DNA from: Oerskovia douganii | Lineage (GTDB): Bacteria; Actinomycetota; Actinomycetes; Actinomycetales; Cellulomonadaceae | Length of the DNA stretch: 64,000 nt | Direction: 5' to 3' | Assembly: GCF_015142735.1 (NCBI RefSeq) | Contig: NZ_JACSPN010000004.1 | Location: 23,207-87,206, forward strand | Part shown: positions 13,387 through 21,716 of the stretch, one piece after another | How the letters are laid out: the number at the start of each line of letters is the position of its first letter | Numbering within the stretch: the first letter of the stretch is position 1 | Notes under the pieces: model-generated | The model's input: the letters and a program-made list of their open reading frames with translations, nothing else | What the model was told of the DNA's origin: nothing | The model's database searches: none | Position numbers and translations under genes: made by a program

Positions 13387-15170
13387 CGCGCTTCCGTCAG
13401 GCCGGCGAGCGAGGCCTGGATCGCGAACTCGGGGATGTCCCGGACCAGCTCGTCGAACGTCCCGCGAGCCTCGATCCGTGCGTCCTTCATGAAGCAGACC
13501 TGGTCGGCGTGACGGATCGTCGAGAGCCGGTGCGCCACCGAGATCACCGTCACCTCGCCCTGCAGCTCCTGGATGGCCCGCGTGACGTCGGACTCCGTCT
13601 TGGTGTCGAGCGCGCTCGTGGCCTCGTCGAGCACGAGGACGAGCGGGTCCACGTAGAGAGCACGGGCGATGCCCAGGCGCTGGCGCTGGCCACCGGACAG
13701 CGAGATGCCGCGGTCCCCGATCCGGGCGTGGATACCCCCCTCGCGCGACTCGACCAGCTCGAGCAGCTGTGCACGACGCAACGCCTCGCGCACCCGCTCG
13801 GGGTCGGCGTCGTCACCCCAGGTGAGGGCGACGTTCTGGGCGACGCTCGCGTCGAAGAGCGAGACGTCCTGGGGAACGTAGCCCACCCGAGACCGCCAGG
13901 CGGCCAGCACGTCGACCAGGGGCCGACCGTCCAGGGCGATGGACCCGTCGGAGGGGACGAGCAGGCCGAGCAGCAGGTCCACCAACGTCGACTTGCCCGC
14001 TCCTGACGACCCGACCAGGGCGAGCGAGCTGCCGATCGGGATGGTGAGGTCCACGTCGCGGAGCGCCGGGGTCGTCGCGCCCGGGTACGTGAACGAGACG
14101 TCCCGCAGCTCGAGGACCTGGGGCTCGGCGTCGAGCGGTGCCCGACCGACGGTCTCGGCGTCCGCGACGTAACGCTCGGCGGCCGCGATGTCGGCGAGGA
14201 CGGCGGTCACGTGGGGGGCCGACGACGACGTCTGCGTGATGACGGACTGGAACGCCGTGATCGAGGGAACCATGCGGAAGCCGGCGACCCCGAACAGGGC
14301 GACCGCCGCGAGGGCTCCCTCGGAACCACCGGTGAGGTAGGCGAACCCACCCACCACGACGAAGCCCCCCACGAGCGCCGACTCCAGGACGTACCGCGGG
14401 ACCGCACCCAGGAAGGAGATGTTCGATCGCGCCCGCGTCGAGAACTTGCGCTCGTCGTGGACGACGCGGGCCACCTCGGTCGCCTTGTCGCGGAGCGTGA
14501 TCTCCTTGAGCGCGCCGACCATCTCCGTCATGAGGCTCGCGACCCGGAACGACACGTCGCGGTTGACCCGGCCCGCCTGCACCGCTCGCTTCGAGACGCC
14601 GAAGTACAGGAGGGCGCCCACCAGCCCGAGGTACAGCAGCGTGATGGCCGCGGTCGCCGGCTGGGCGACGACGAGCACCCCGAGCACCGCGACGAACGTC
14701 ACGATCTGCGCCGGGAGGCTCACGACGGGCAGGAGGAAGCCCGCCGTCACGTTGGCGATGCCGACGTCGGCCAGCCGTACGAGCTGGGCCGTGCTGCGCT
14801 TGAGCCGCTCGGTCCACGGAGCCCTGATGTAGGCGTCGAACAGGCGGTCGCCGATCTCGAGCTCGTACTCGGCGAAACGACGCGTGGCGGCCCACTGCAG
14901 CAGCACGGCGAGGACGCCCTTGAGGACGATCAGGCCCGAGGCCACGAGAAGGACCGGGACGAAACCTCCCTCGCCGACCGTGCCGACCAACGGGATCTCC
15001 ATGTCCTTGCCGGAGATCATCGGGGTCAGGGTCAGCGCCAGGAGCCCGATCGCCATGATGTCCAGCAGCGCCAGCGCGCTCGTGACGATCACGTACAGCA
15101 GGAGGAATCGACGTCCTCTCGGCGGGAGCAGCGGGAGGAGATTGCGCAGAGTGCGCACGATGAGTTTCAC
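13383..15170 (-). CDS. PglK-like ABC exporter, probable lipid-linked oligosaccharide flippase
   Basis: A 595-residue fused permease-ATPase. About six membrane segments (residues 15-300) are followed by a nucleotide-binding domain with Walker A GSSGAGKST (K393), signature LSGGQRQR near 490 and Walker B LVLVLDEATSALD near 510. The segment FRMVPSITAFQSV at the end of the membrane domain resembles the corresponding part of PglK, the ATP-driven flippase of lipid-linked oligosaccharides. In this cluster of transferases no Wzx-type flippase is seen, so this protein is the best candidate for moving the undecaprenyl-linked unit across the membrane. The GTG at 15170 was chosen because the first amphipathic helix begins there. 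A generic drug/lipid exporter is the alternative. Confidence 0.8.
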   Translation of the reverse strand: MKLIVRTLRNLLPLLPPRGRRFLLLYVIVTSALALLDIMAIGLLALTLTPMISGKDMEIPLVGTVGEGGFVPVLLVASGLIVLKGVLAVLLQWAATRRFAEYELEIGDRLFDAYIRAPWTERLKRSTAQLVRLADVGIANVTAGFLLPVVSLPAQIVTFVAVLGVLVVAQPATAAITLLYLGLVGALLYFGVSKRAVQAGRVNRDVSFRVASLMTEMVGALKEITLRDKATEVARVVHDERKFSTRARSNISFLGAVPRYVLESALVGGFVVVGGFAYLTGGSEGALAAVALFGVAGFRMVPSITAFQSVITQTSSSAPHVTAVLADIAAAERYVADAETVGRAPLDAEPQVLELRDVSFTYPGATTPALRDVDLTIPIGSSLALVGSSGAGKSTLVDLLLGLLVPSDGSIALDGRPLVDVLAAWRSRVGYVPQDVSLFDASVAQNVALTWGDDADPERVREALRRAQLLELVESREGGIHARIGDRGISLSGGQRQRLGIARALYVDPLVLVLDEATSALDTKTESDVTRAIQELQGEVTVISVAHRLSTIRHADQVCFMKDARIEARGTFDELVRDIPEFAIQASLAGLTEAR

Positions 15171-15257
15171 GTACAGTCCCGTTCGCGTCGAAGGCCGGGT
15201 CCTATCTTGCCACGCGGCGTGTGCCCGACCGACCGTCCCGGGAGCGAACCCGGCTGC

Positions 15258-15263
15258 TAGGGT
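15258..15263 (+). promoter_or_regulatory. -10 box (TAGGGT) of leaderless acyltransferase gene
   Basis: TAGGGT ends eight bases before the GTG at 15272. No ribosome-binding site precedes that start, so the transcript is probably leaderless. Confidence 0.5.
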
Positions 15264-15271
15264 CTGCACCC

Positions 15272-16438
15272 GTGACCTCACGCCCGCCCCTGCCGCCGGT
15301 CCTCGAACGGATGCCGCGGGTCAGCTCGCTCACCGGGCTGCGGTGGTGGGCCGCGTTCGTCGTCTTCCTCTACCACATGGCGGTGTTCGCACCGATCCCG
15401 CTCGAACCGGTCCTGCGCTACGGCCACTACGGCGTCACGTTCTTCTTCGTCCTCTCGGGATTCGTCCTCACCTGGTCGTGGTCGCCCACGGTGGGGGCCA
15501 CCACGTTCTGGTGGCGCCGGTTCGCGCGGATCTATCCGTCGCACATCGTCGCTCTCGCGCTCGCGGTCCCCGTCTTCTACAGCTTCGCCCCGGACCCCGC
15601 GCAGTGGTGGGTCAAGCCTGTCGACGTCGGGGTCCTCCTGCTGTCCGTGCTGCTGCTCCAGGGCTGGTCCCGCGATCCCGCCGTCCTGTTCTCCGGCAAC
15701 CCTGCGGCCTGGACGTTGACCTGCGAGGCGTTCTTCTACGCCATGCACCCGCCGATCCAGCGGGTGCTGGCCCGATGGGGTCGTCGCGGAGCGCTGGTCC
15801 TGGCGGCCGGCACGGCAGCCCTCGCGCTCACCTACCGGCTCCTGGCCCTCACCTGGCCGACCCAGTGGTGGGCTGCCCTGCCCTGGCCGATCACCCGCCT
15901 CACCGAGTTCGTGCTCGGCATGGCGCTCGCCTGGGCCTTCCGCAAGGCATGGCGTCCGCGGGTCGCTGCCTCGGTCGGGTACCTCGCCGTCGCCGCGGTC
16001 GTGGGAGCGGTCGTCCTCGGGGTCCGTCACCCCGAGGTCCCCGGGGTCCGCCTGCTCCTGGGGTCGGCGAACGAGCTCGTCATGCTCGCCTGCGCGGTGG
16101 CCATCGTCGCCGTCGCGGCCCGTGACCTGCGCGGGGGCAGGTCGTTGCTCCGCAAGCGATGGCTCGTCACGCTCGGAGAGTGGTCCTACACCTTCTACCT
16201 CGTCCACGCGACGATCATCTACGTCCTGCTGGCCCAGTTCGGGCGCCAGGCGCTGTCGTGGAACAACCTCTGGTGGTACGCGGCGGCCTTCGTGGTGGCC
16301 CTGGCGGCCTCTGCGCTCATGCACCGACTGGTCGAGCGGCCTGCCGAGCGTCGCATGCGTGGGTGGTGGGACGCCCGCCTCGCCGCGCGGGAAGAACGCG
16401 CGGCCGCCCCGGCGCCGGTCGCCTCGCCCGAGCGCTGA
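15272..16438 (+). CDS. Acyltransferase 3 (OafA-type) membrane protein
   Basis: A 388-residue polytopic protein of the acyltransferase-3 family, which transfers acetyl or other acyl groups to sugars of surface polymers. Seen: the N-terminal signature LTGLRWWAAFVVFLYH with the family-conserved Arg and His, FFFVLSGFVLTWSW, the motif FARIYPSHI, and about ten hydrophobic segments ending in HRLVERPAERRMR. It sits between two minus-strand transferase operons and ends with its stop codon directly adjacent to the stop of the convergent gene (TGATCA), leaving no room for a terminator. Modification of the polymer made by the neighbouring enzymes is the likely role. Confidence 0.85.
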   Translation: MTSRPPLPPVLERMPRVSSLTGLRWWAAFVVFLYHMAVFAPIPLEPVLRYGHYGVTFFFVLSGFVLTWSWSPTVGATTFWWRRFARIYPSHIVALALAVPVFYSFAPDPAQWWVKPVDVGVLLLSVLLLQGWSRDPAVLFSGNPAAWTLTCEAFFYAMHPPIQRVLARWGRRGALVLAAGTAALALTYRLLALTWPTQWWAALPWPITRLTEFVLGMALAWAFRKAWRPRVAASVGYLAVAAVVGAVVLGVRHPEVPGVRLLLGSANELVMLACAVAIVAVAARDLRGGRSLLRKRWLVTLGEWSYTFYLVHATIIYVLLAQFGRQALSWNNLWWYAAAFVVALAASALMHRLVERPAERRMRGWWDARLAAREERAAAPAPVASPER

Positions 16439-17686
16439 TCAGACCTGCGCGGGAACGCCCAGGAAGCCCGCGAGGGCACGGGCCGACGCCCGACCGTCGT
16501 GCACGTCCCGGACGAACCCCGGACCACGCGCCGCCACCTCCCGCGCACCCTCACGATCCTCGAGCAACCCCAGGATCACACCCTCCAGCGTCTCGACCGT
16601 CGCCTCGACGATCGGCACCTCACCCCCCGTGACCCCCCGCACATGACCACGCACCTGCTCGTCCACGTGCGAGACCACCACCCGTCCCGCAGCCATCGCC
16701 TCGCACGCGGCGACCCCATAGCTCCCGATCCGGAACTGGTCGAGCACGATGTCCGCACCCCGATAGATGGCCGGCATCTCTGCGGAGGGGACACCGTGAA
16801 CGGCGCGGTACTCGATCAACCCACGGCTCTCGAGGTCCGCCAGGACGGGCTCGATGAGCGACGTGCCCTTGATGACGCCGCTGCTCGGCACGTGGACGAC
16901 GACCGGGACCGGCCGTTCCAGCGGAGGCTCGTCCGTCGCCCACACGGCAGGCTCGACGACCACGGGGAGCCAGGTCGCCCACGGTACGTCGAGCAGCAGG
17001 TCAGGGGTCGAGACGAACACGGGCAGCCCCGACGCCTCCAGGCCTTCCCTGTTGCGGCGCGCGAGCGCCTCCAGGGCAGGCACGTCCTTCCACCCGTCGT
17101 CGCGGAAGGGTGACCACGGTGCCGCGGCCGCGTGCCGGCTCGGCAACCGGACCTCGCTCCCGTGGCACACCATCGCGACCGAGACGCCGTGCGAGGCCAG
17201 GTCCCGCGCCTCGGAGAACGCCGAACCGTCACCCGACCGAGGGAACAGCGGGCGACAGGCCTCGATCAGGACGTGCGAGAACCGCTCGACGGCGCGCCGC
17301 TGCTCCTGCTGCCACGACCTCGACGAGGAGTACACGAACTGGGGCACCGCGTAGTCGACCGGGAACGCGAACCCCCCTGCGGGGAGGACCGCCGCCATGT
17401 TCACCGCCGCCACCCCGGGCAGCCGCTCCGCGGCACGGGCCCACCGGTATCCCTGTCCCGCGTAGTTGGCCGGGGCGATGTACAGCCGGACGTCGGCGCG
17501 GGGCACCTGCAACGGTCCAGGGCGCCGCGCGGCGGTACCGAGGACGAGGACGGCGAGATGCTCGCCGATCGCCGCTGGCAGGTGCTCCATGAGCCACGTG
17601 ACCGCGCGACGGCCCCGTGCCGGCATCCTCTGGTAGAGGCCGACCGCGCCCCGGACCAGCGCGCCACGCGCGGTAGCCACGTTCAC
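16439..17686 (-). CDS. Tandem mosaic GT-B glycosyltransferase, copy A
   Basis: A 415-residue GT-B-like transferase. The N-terminal half (RLYIAPANYAGQGYRWARAAE) is partly unique; the C-terminal half from VSTPDLLLDVPWATWL onward is almost identical to copy B next door. The C-terminal domain has GVIKGTSLIEPVL, a donor-site-like QFRIGSYGVAACEAMAAGR (the E-x7-E region of GT-B enzymes) and a closing helix. The start is GTG at 17686, which overlaps the stop of copy B by four bases. The family is related to GT4-like transferases, but I do not recognise a characterised member. The arrangement suggests the same donor with different acceptors. Confidence 0.78.
   Translation of the reverse strand: MNVATARGALVRGAVGLYQRMPARGRRAVTWLMEHLPAAIGEHLAVLVLGTAARRPGPLQVPRADVRLYIAPANYAGQGYRWARAAERLPGVAAVNMAAVLPAGGFAFPVDYAVPQFVYSSSRSWQQEQRRAVERFSHVLIEACRPLFPRSGDGSAFSEARDLASHGVSVAMVCHGSEVRLPSRHAAAAPWSPFRDDGWKDVPALEALARRNREGLEASGLPVFVSTPDLLLDVPWATWLPVVVEPAVWATDEPPLERPVPVVVHVPSSGVIKGTSLIEPVLADLESRGLIEYRAVHGVPSAEMPAIYRGADIVLDQFRIGSYGVAACEAMAAGRVVVSHVDEQVRGHVRGVTGGEVPIVEATVETLEGVILGLLEDREGAREVAARGPGFVRDVHDGRASARALAGFLGVPAQV
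16479..17038. repeat. 560-bp near-identical block, copy in GT A
   Basis: Matches 17735-18294 with only two mismatches that I can find by eye (at 16967 and 17017) and no gaps. It encodes the C-terminal donor domain of the glycosyltransferase. Outside the block the two genes diverge abruptly. Confidence 0.95.
17123..17281. repeat. 159-bp identical block, copy in GT A
   Basis: Identical to 18379-18537 at the same 1,256-base offset. It is separated from the 560-bp block by about 84 bases that differ between the copies. A third shared tract of 46 bases is at 17401-17446 and 18657-18702. Confidence 0.93.
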
Positions 17687-18945
17687 GGCGCGTCGACCTC
17701 CGTCGCGGGAACGCCGAGGAAGTCCGCGAGGGCGCGGGCCGACGCCCGACCGTCGTGCACGTCCCGGACGAACCCCGGACCACGCGCCGCCACCTCCCGC
17801 GCACCCTCACGATCCTCGAGCAACCCCAGGATCACACCCTCCAGCGTCTCGACCGTCGCCTCGACGATCGGCACCTCACCCCCCGTGACCCCCCGCACAT
17901 GACCACGCACCTGCTCGTCCACGTGCGAGACCACCACCCGTCCCGCAGCCATCGCCTCGCACGCGGCGACCCCATAGCTCCCGATCCGGAACTGGTCGAG
18001 CACGATGTCCGCACCCCGATAGATGGCCGGCATCTCTGCGGAGGGGACACCGTGAACGGCGCGGTACTCGATCAACCCACGGCTCTCGAGGTCCGCCAGG
18101 ACGGGCTCGATGAGCGACGTGCCCTTGATGACGCCGCTGCTCGGCACGTGGACGACGACCGGGACCGGCCGTTCCAGCGGAGGCTCGTCCGTCGCCCACA
18201 CGGCAGGCTCGACGACCACGGGAAGCCAGGTCGCCCACGGTACGTCGAGCAGCAGGTCAGGGGTCGAGACGAGCACGGGCAGCCCCGACGCCTCGATACC
18301 CGCACGGTTGCGTCGCGCCTGCTCCTCGAGAAAGGCGACGTCCGGCCAGTCGGTCTCGAGGAAGGGGGACCACCGGGACGCGGCCGCGTGCCGGCTCGGC
18401 AACCGGACCTCGCTCCCGTGGCACACCATCGCGACCGAGACGCCGTGCGAGGCCAGGTCCCGCGCCTCGGAGAACGCCGAACCGTCACCCGACCGAGGGA
18501 ACAGCGGGCGACAGGCCTCGATCAGGACGTGCGAGAAGCCCCGCCGGACCGCCTTGCGTTGGGTGTGCGCCCAGGTCGCCGAGGCGGAGTAGACGTCCTG
18601 CGCGACCACGTGGTCGGCCGGGAAGGCGAACGCCCCGTGCGAGACGGTCGCCATGCTCACCGCCGCCACCCCGGGCAGCCGCTCCGCGGCACGGGCCCAC
18701 CGTGTCCCCTGTCCCGCGGAGTTGGCCGGGCCGACGTAGAGCCGGACGGGCGCGACGGGGGCGGCCACGGGAGGGGGCACGGCGGCCCCCACCCCCGGCA
18801 GGGACGCGGCCAGGGCCGTCTGCCACGTCGTCGGCAGACCGTCACGGAGCACCTCGATCGGGCGGCGGACGCTTCGCGGCAAGGACGCATAGCCCTGCAC
18901 CATCGATTCACCGAGTGCCCGGCGCGCGCGGGCGAGCCCGGTCAT
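17683..18945 (-). CDS. Tandem mosaic GT-B glycosyltransferase, copy B
   Basis: A 420-residue paralogue of copy A, aligned to it without gaps at a constant offset of 1,256 bases over at least 1 kb. The ATG at 18945 overlaps the stop of the GT4 gene upstream by four bases. Residues covering HVLIEACRPLFPRSGDG through SEVRLPSRHAA and the whole C-terminal donor-domain half match copy A almost exactly. The N-terminal 130 residues and a short stretch after the first shared block differ strongly. This pattern fits gene conversion between tandem copies or selection for diversity in the acceptor-binding half only. Substrates are unknown. Confidence 0.78.
   Translation of the reverse strand: MTGLARARRALGESMVQGYASLPRSVRRPIEVLRDGLPTTWQTALAASLPGVGAAVPPPVAAPVAPVRLYVGPANSAGQGTRWARAAERLPGVAAVSMATVSHGAFAFPADHVVAQDVYSASATWAHTQRKAVRRGFSHVLIEACRPLFPRSGDGSAFSEARDLASHGVSVAMVCHGSEVRLPSRHAAASRWSPFLETDWPDVAFLEEQARRNRAGIEASGLPVLVSTPDLLLDVPWATWLPVVVEPAVWATDEPPLERPVPVVVHVPSSGVIKGTSLIEPVLADLESRGLIEYRAVHGVPSAEMPAIYRGADIVLDQFRIGSYGVAACEAMAAGRVVVSHVDEQVRGHVRGVTGGEVPIVEATVETLEGVILGLLEDREGAREVAARGPGFVRDVHDGRASARALADFLGVPATEVDAP
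17735..18294. repeat. 560-bp near-identical block, copy in GT B
   Basis: Partner of 16479-17038, in direct orientation and offset by 1,256 bases. The two copies are a substrate for recombination that would fuse or delete one transferase gene. Confidence 0.95.
18379..18537. repeat. 159-bp identical block, copy in GT B
   Basis: Partner of 17123-17281. It encodes the shared EACRPLFPRSGDG to PSRHAA segment of the N-terminal domain. Confidence 0.93.
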
Positions 18946-20150
18946 GCCACAACCCCGTCGGGTACGGTGCGTCGGCCGACCGCTGCCAGCACGACGTCGG
19001 CCGCGGCCCGGCCGGTGCTCTCGGCAGAGGCGTTCTGCACGGCCCACGACGCGAGCCTGTGCCGCGTGCCGGCCGTGGGCTCCTGGCGGAGCAGCTCGAT
19101 CATCTCGTCGGCCACCTCGTCGACGTCGTAGTCCGTGGACACGCCGAGGGCGTGCTGCGACAACGCCTCGCGCACCGGCCCGGGCCCCGCGAAGAGGACC
19201 GGCGTCCCCGACGCCACCCCCGCGAAGACCTTCGTCGGGAAGGCGAAGTCGTACCCCTGCTCGGGGCGCATGCTCACCAGGCAGGCCCGGGCTCCACGGA
19301 GCCACTGGGCGGCCACCGCAGGCGGGGCGACCGGCAGGAACCTGACACGTTCACCCCCGTCCGGCAAGGACGCGGCCACCTCCTGGAGCGCCTCCCAGGC
19401 GCTGCCCTGCCCGAGGAAGACCAGGTTCGCATCGGGCACGGCCGCCTGGACACGCGGCATCGCCCGGACGAAGATGTCGGCTCCCTGCCACTCCGAGGTG
19501 GTGCCGGCGTACACCGCGTAGGGGCCCGTCGGCGCGTCCTGGTGCGGCGTACCGGCATCGGTGAAGACACCTGTGTCGATTCCGTTGCGGACCACGGCCA
19601 CGTCCCGCGCACCGAGCGCACGCACCCGTCCCGCCACACCGTCGTTGATCGCGATGACCCGGCGGGCGCCGGACAGGGCCCACTTCTCGAGCCGCCGGAG
19701 GACCGAGACCACGGGTCCGGAAGCCCCCGTCGACGTCGCAGCATCCGACCAGACGTCGGCCGCGTAGTAGACGTAGGGCACCCGACGGATCGCGCAGACC
19801 ACGCGCGTCACGACACCCGTCGTGGGTGGCGGCTCCGCGACGACGACGTCCGGCCGCCGGCACAGGAGGAGGCGGAAGAAGAGCGGGAGGTCGAAGCTCA
19901 TGTACTGGACGTACCCCCGGACGTAGCCCGTCCGGTCGCGCAGCACCGGCCAACGGCGCACCCGGGCCCCCGGCGTCGAGCGGCCGGACGCCGCCGACGA
20001 GCCCCGGTGAGGGCGGACGGTGAGGACCGTGACGTCGGCACCGCGGTCGTCCAGAGCCTTGACGAGAGCGGACAACCTGAACGAGGCGGCGGCAGGCTCC
20101 GGGGCGAAGATCCGGCTGACGACCGTGACCCGTGGCGTGCGAGCGCTCAT
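18942..20150 (-). CDS. Family 4 glycosyltransferase (WbuB-like)
   Basis: A 402-residue GT-B transferase: VTVVSRIFAPEPAAASFR at the N-terminus, RVIAINDGVAGRVRALGA, VVRNGIDTGVF, GQGSAWEALQEVA and a C-terminal YDFAFPTKVFAGVASGTPV segment that carries the donor-site motif of this family. Such enzymes act in O-antigen-like repeat-unit assembly on undecaprenyl-linked acceptors. The ATG at 20150 overlaps the stop of the GT2 gene upstream by four bases and its own stop overlaps copy B of the tandem transferases, so five genes from 21576 down to 16439 read as one coupled operon. Sugar specificity is unknown. Confidence 0.86.
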   Translation of the reverse strand: MSARTPRVTVVSRIFAPEPAAASFRLSALVKALDDRGADVTVLTVRPHRGSSAASGRSTPGARVRRWPVLRDRTGYVRGYVQYMSFDLPLFFRLLLCRRPDVVVAEPPPTTGVVTRVVCAIRRVPYVYYAADVWSDAATSTGASGPVVSVLRRLEKWALSGARRVIAINDGVAGRVRALGARDVAVVRNGIDTGVFTDAGTPHQDAPTGPYAVYAGTTSEWQGADIFVRAMPRVQAAVPDANLVFLGQGSAWEALQEVAASLPDGGERVRFLPVAPPAVAAQWLRGARACLVSMRPEQGYDFAFPTKVFAGVASGTPVLFAGPGPVREALSQHALGVSTDYDVDEVADEMIELLRQEPTAGTRHRLASWAVQNASAESTGRAAADVVLAAVGRRTVPDGVVA

Positions 20151-21103
20151 ACGAAGGGCGCCAGGTTGGGCTTGTCGGGGCTCTCCTGGATGTCGAGCTG
20201 CAACGACGAGACGAGCATCTGGACGCCCAGGACGAACGGGGTGACGGCGAGCAGCACCGTCCCGGCGGTCGCCGGCGTCGAGTTCCAGGTCGCCGCGATC
20301 GTCCAGACGCCGGCGGCGACGCCCACGAACGTCAGGAACATCCCCATGAAGAGAAGCAGGGCGACCGGGGAGAACGACCACAGGACGTAGCGGTACCACA
20401 GCCGGTACCAGTAGCCCCGGAAGAGGAGGCTCATCAGCTCGGGGACGACCTTGCCCAACCTGATGCTCGACACCTCGTTCCCGTAGACCGCAGGGATGGG
20501 CACGTCGACCGCCGAGGTACCCGCGACGTTCAGGTGGATGAGCAGGTCGTTCTCGAAGCTGTACCGCTCCGAGACGCGGTCCAGGTCGATCTTCTCGAGC
20601 ACCGACGTCCGGACCGCGGTGTAGCCGTTCTGCGGGTCGAACAGGTGCCAGTACCCGGACGCGAACTTCGTCATGAACGAGAGCACGACGTTGCCGAAGA
20701 CACGGTGCCGTGGCATGCCGACGTAGGAGTCGGGACGGAAGAAGCGGTTGGCCTTGGCGAACCCGAAGCCGCCCGAGGTCACCTGGTCGAGCAGGTCGGG
20801 CAGGTAGGAAGGATCCATCTGTGCGTCACCGGCCATGACGACGTCGACGTCCGCCCCCCTCTCCATGGCGGCCCGGTGCCCCGTGATGATCGCCCCGCCC
20901 ACGCCCTTGTTGACCTCGTGCCTGATGAGCACGACCCGGGGGTCGTCCGACGACTTCGCTGCCTCGGACGTCCCGTCCGGGCTGCAGTCGTCGACGATCA
21001 CGATGTGGTCGACGAAGTCGGGCATGGTGTCGATGACCGTACGGATCATCGACTCCTCCTTGTAGGCCGGGACCACTGCCGCGATCCTCGCTCCCTTGTA
21101 CAT
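20147..21103 (-). CDS. GT2 polyprenyl-phosphate glycosyltransferase (DPM1/GtrB type) with two membrane helices
   Basis: A 318-residue enzyme with a GT-A domain: AAVVPAYKEESMI, DHIVIVDDCSPDG, AGDAQMDP as the DxD-like motif, and FDPQNGYTAVR, followed by two C-terminal membrane helices (about 245-310). This is the layout of dolichol-phosphate-mannose-synthase-like and GtrB-like enzymes that load a sugar on a polyprenyl phosphate for use outside the membrane. The upstream neighbour encodes a GtrA-type membrane protein, and the GtrA/GtrB pairing supports that role. RBS AGGAG lies upstream of the ATG at 21103; only two bases separate it from the GtrA gene. The likely user of the product would be a GT-C enzyme, possibly one of the DUF6541 proteins (inference). 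Confidence 0.87.
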   Translation of the reverse strand: MYKGARIAAVVPAYKEESMIRTVIDTMPDFVDHIVIVDDCSPDGTSEAAKSSDDPRVVLIRHEVNKGVGGAIITGHRAAMERGADVDVVMAGDAQMDPSYLPDLLDQVTSGGFGFAKANRFFRPDSYVGMPRHRVFGNVVLSFMTKFASGYWHLFDPQNGYTAVRTSVLEKIDLDRVSERYSFENDLLIHLNVAGTSAVDVPIPAVYGNEVSSIRLGKVVPELMSLLFRGYWYRLWYRYVLWSFSPVALLLFMGMFLTFVGVAAGVWTIAATWNSTPATAGTVLLAVTPFVLGVQMLVSSLQLDIQESPDKPNLAPFV

Positions 21104-21105
21104 TC

Positions 21106-21576
21106 TCAGTTCTCCTCGGTGGTCGGCCGGGTAGTTTCGTGGTCCGCCTCGGGAGGGGGGGCCGGGGCAGGGTCGCGGGGGGCTGCGAAGACCCAGTGGC
21201 GGTACGCGAGATAGTTCCAGAACGTCTGGGCCACCGTCACGACGATCTTGCCCGCGGCGAAGCCCCAGCCCATCCGCTCGAAGGCCTCGACGAACACGAT
21301 GTTCACGAGCGAGTTGACGGCGAGAAGCATGCAGTAGCGCAGGAGGGCCCGACCGGTCGGTGTCTGACCACCGAAGGCGAACCGTCGTTGCAGAGTGAAG
21401 TTGAACGCGAAGCTTCCCCAGAACCCGCAGGCGGTCGCGAGCCACAGCGGCGCTCCGAACCCACGGTAGAACAGCGTCAGCAGCCCCAGGTCGAGGAGCA
21501 GCGCCGACCCGCCGACCAGGAGGTACCGCGTCGCGGAGTGGTCGAGGACTCGCCGCACACCGGACTGACGTGCCAT
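21106..21576 (-). CDS. GtrA-family membrane protein
   Basis: A 156-residue protein with four hydrophobic segments typical of GtrA: RYLLVGGSALLLDLGLL, then FWGSFAFNFTLQRRFAF, a third helix near VNSLVNIVFVE and a fourth ending in TFWNYLAYRHWVF. GtrA-like proteins are thought to flip polyprenyl-phosphate-linked sugars or assist their loading enzymes. It is the first gene of the minus-strand operon running to 16439 and directly precedes the DPM1-like GT2 gene. The ATG at 21576 was preferred over an upstream in-frame ATG at 21621 because the family begins close to it. The C-terminus is a Pro/Glu-rich tail. A second GtrA protein is encoded at 37685. Confidence 0.85.
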   Translation of the reverse strand: MARQSGVRRVLDHSATRYLLVGGSALLLDLGLLTLFYRGFGAPLWLATACGFWGSFAFNFTLQRRFAFGGQTPTGRALLRYCMLLAVNSLVNIVFVEAFERMGWGFAAGKIVVTVAQTFWNYLAYRHWVFAAPRDPAPAPPPEADHETTRPTTEEN

Positions 21577-21716
21577 CTGTTCGCATACCTCTCTATGGCT
21601 ACCTTGGTCGCCCGCACCCACCGCTCCGTGCGCAACGCCCGGGCAAGAGTACTCGTTCCCTGCGGTCGTCCAAGCACCGACGTAGCCTGAAGTCGGACCA
21701 AATCGAGGAGTCTCGC

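Noticed and set aside
16479..18537. Direct repeats considered as an insertion sequence or transposon footprint
   Set aside because: The repeats are inside two coding sequences in frame, with no transposase, terminal inverted repeats or target duplications. Tandem gene duplication explains them.
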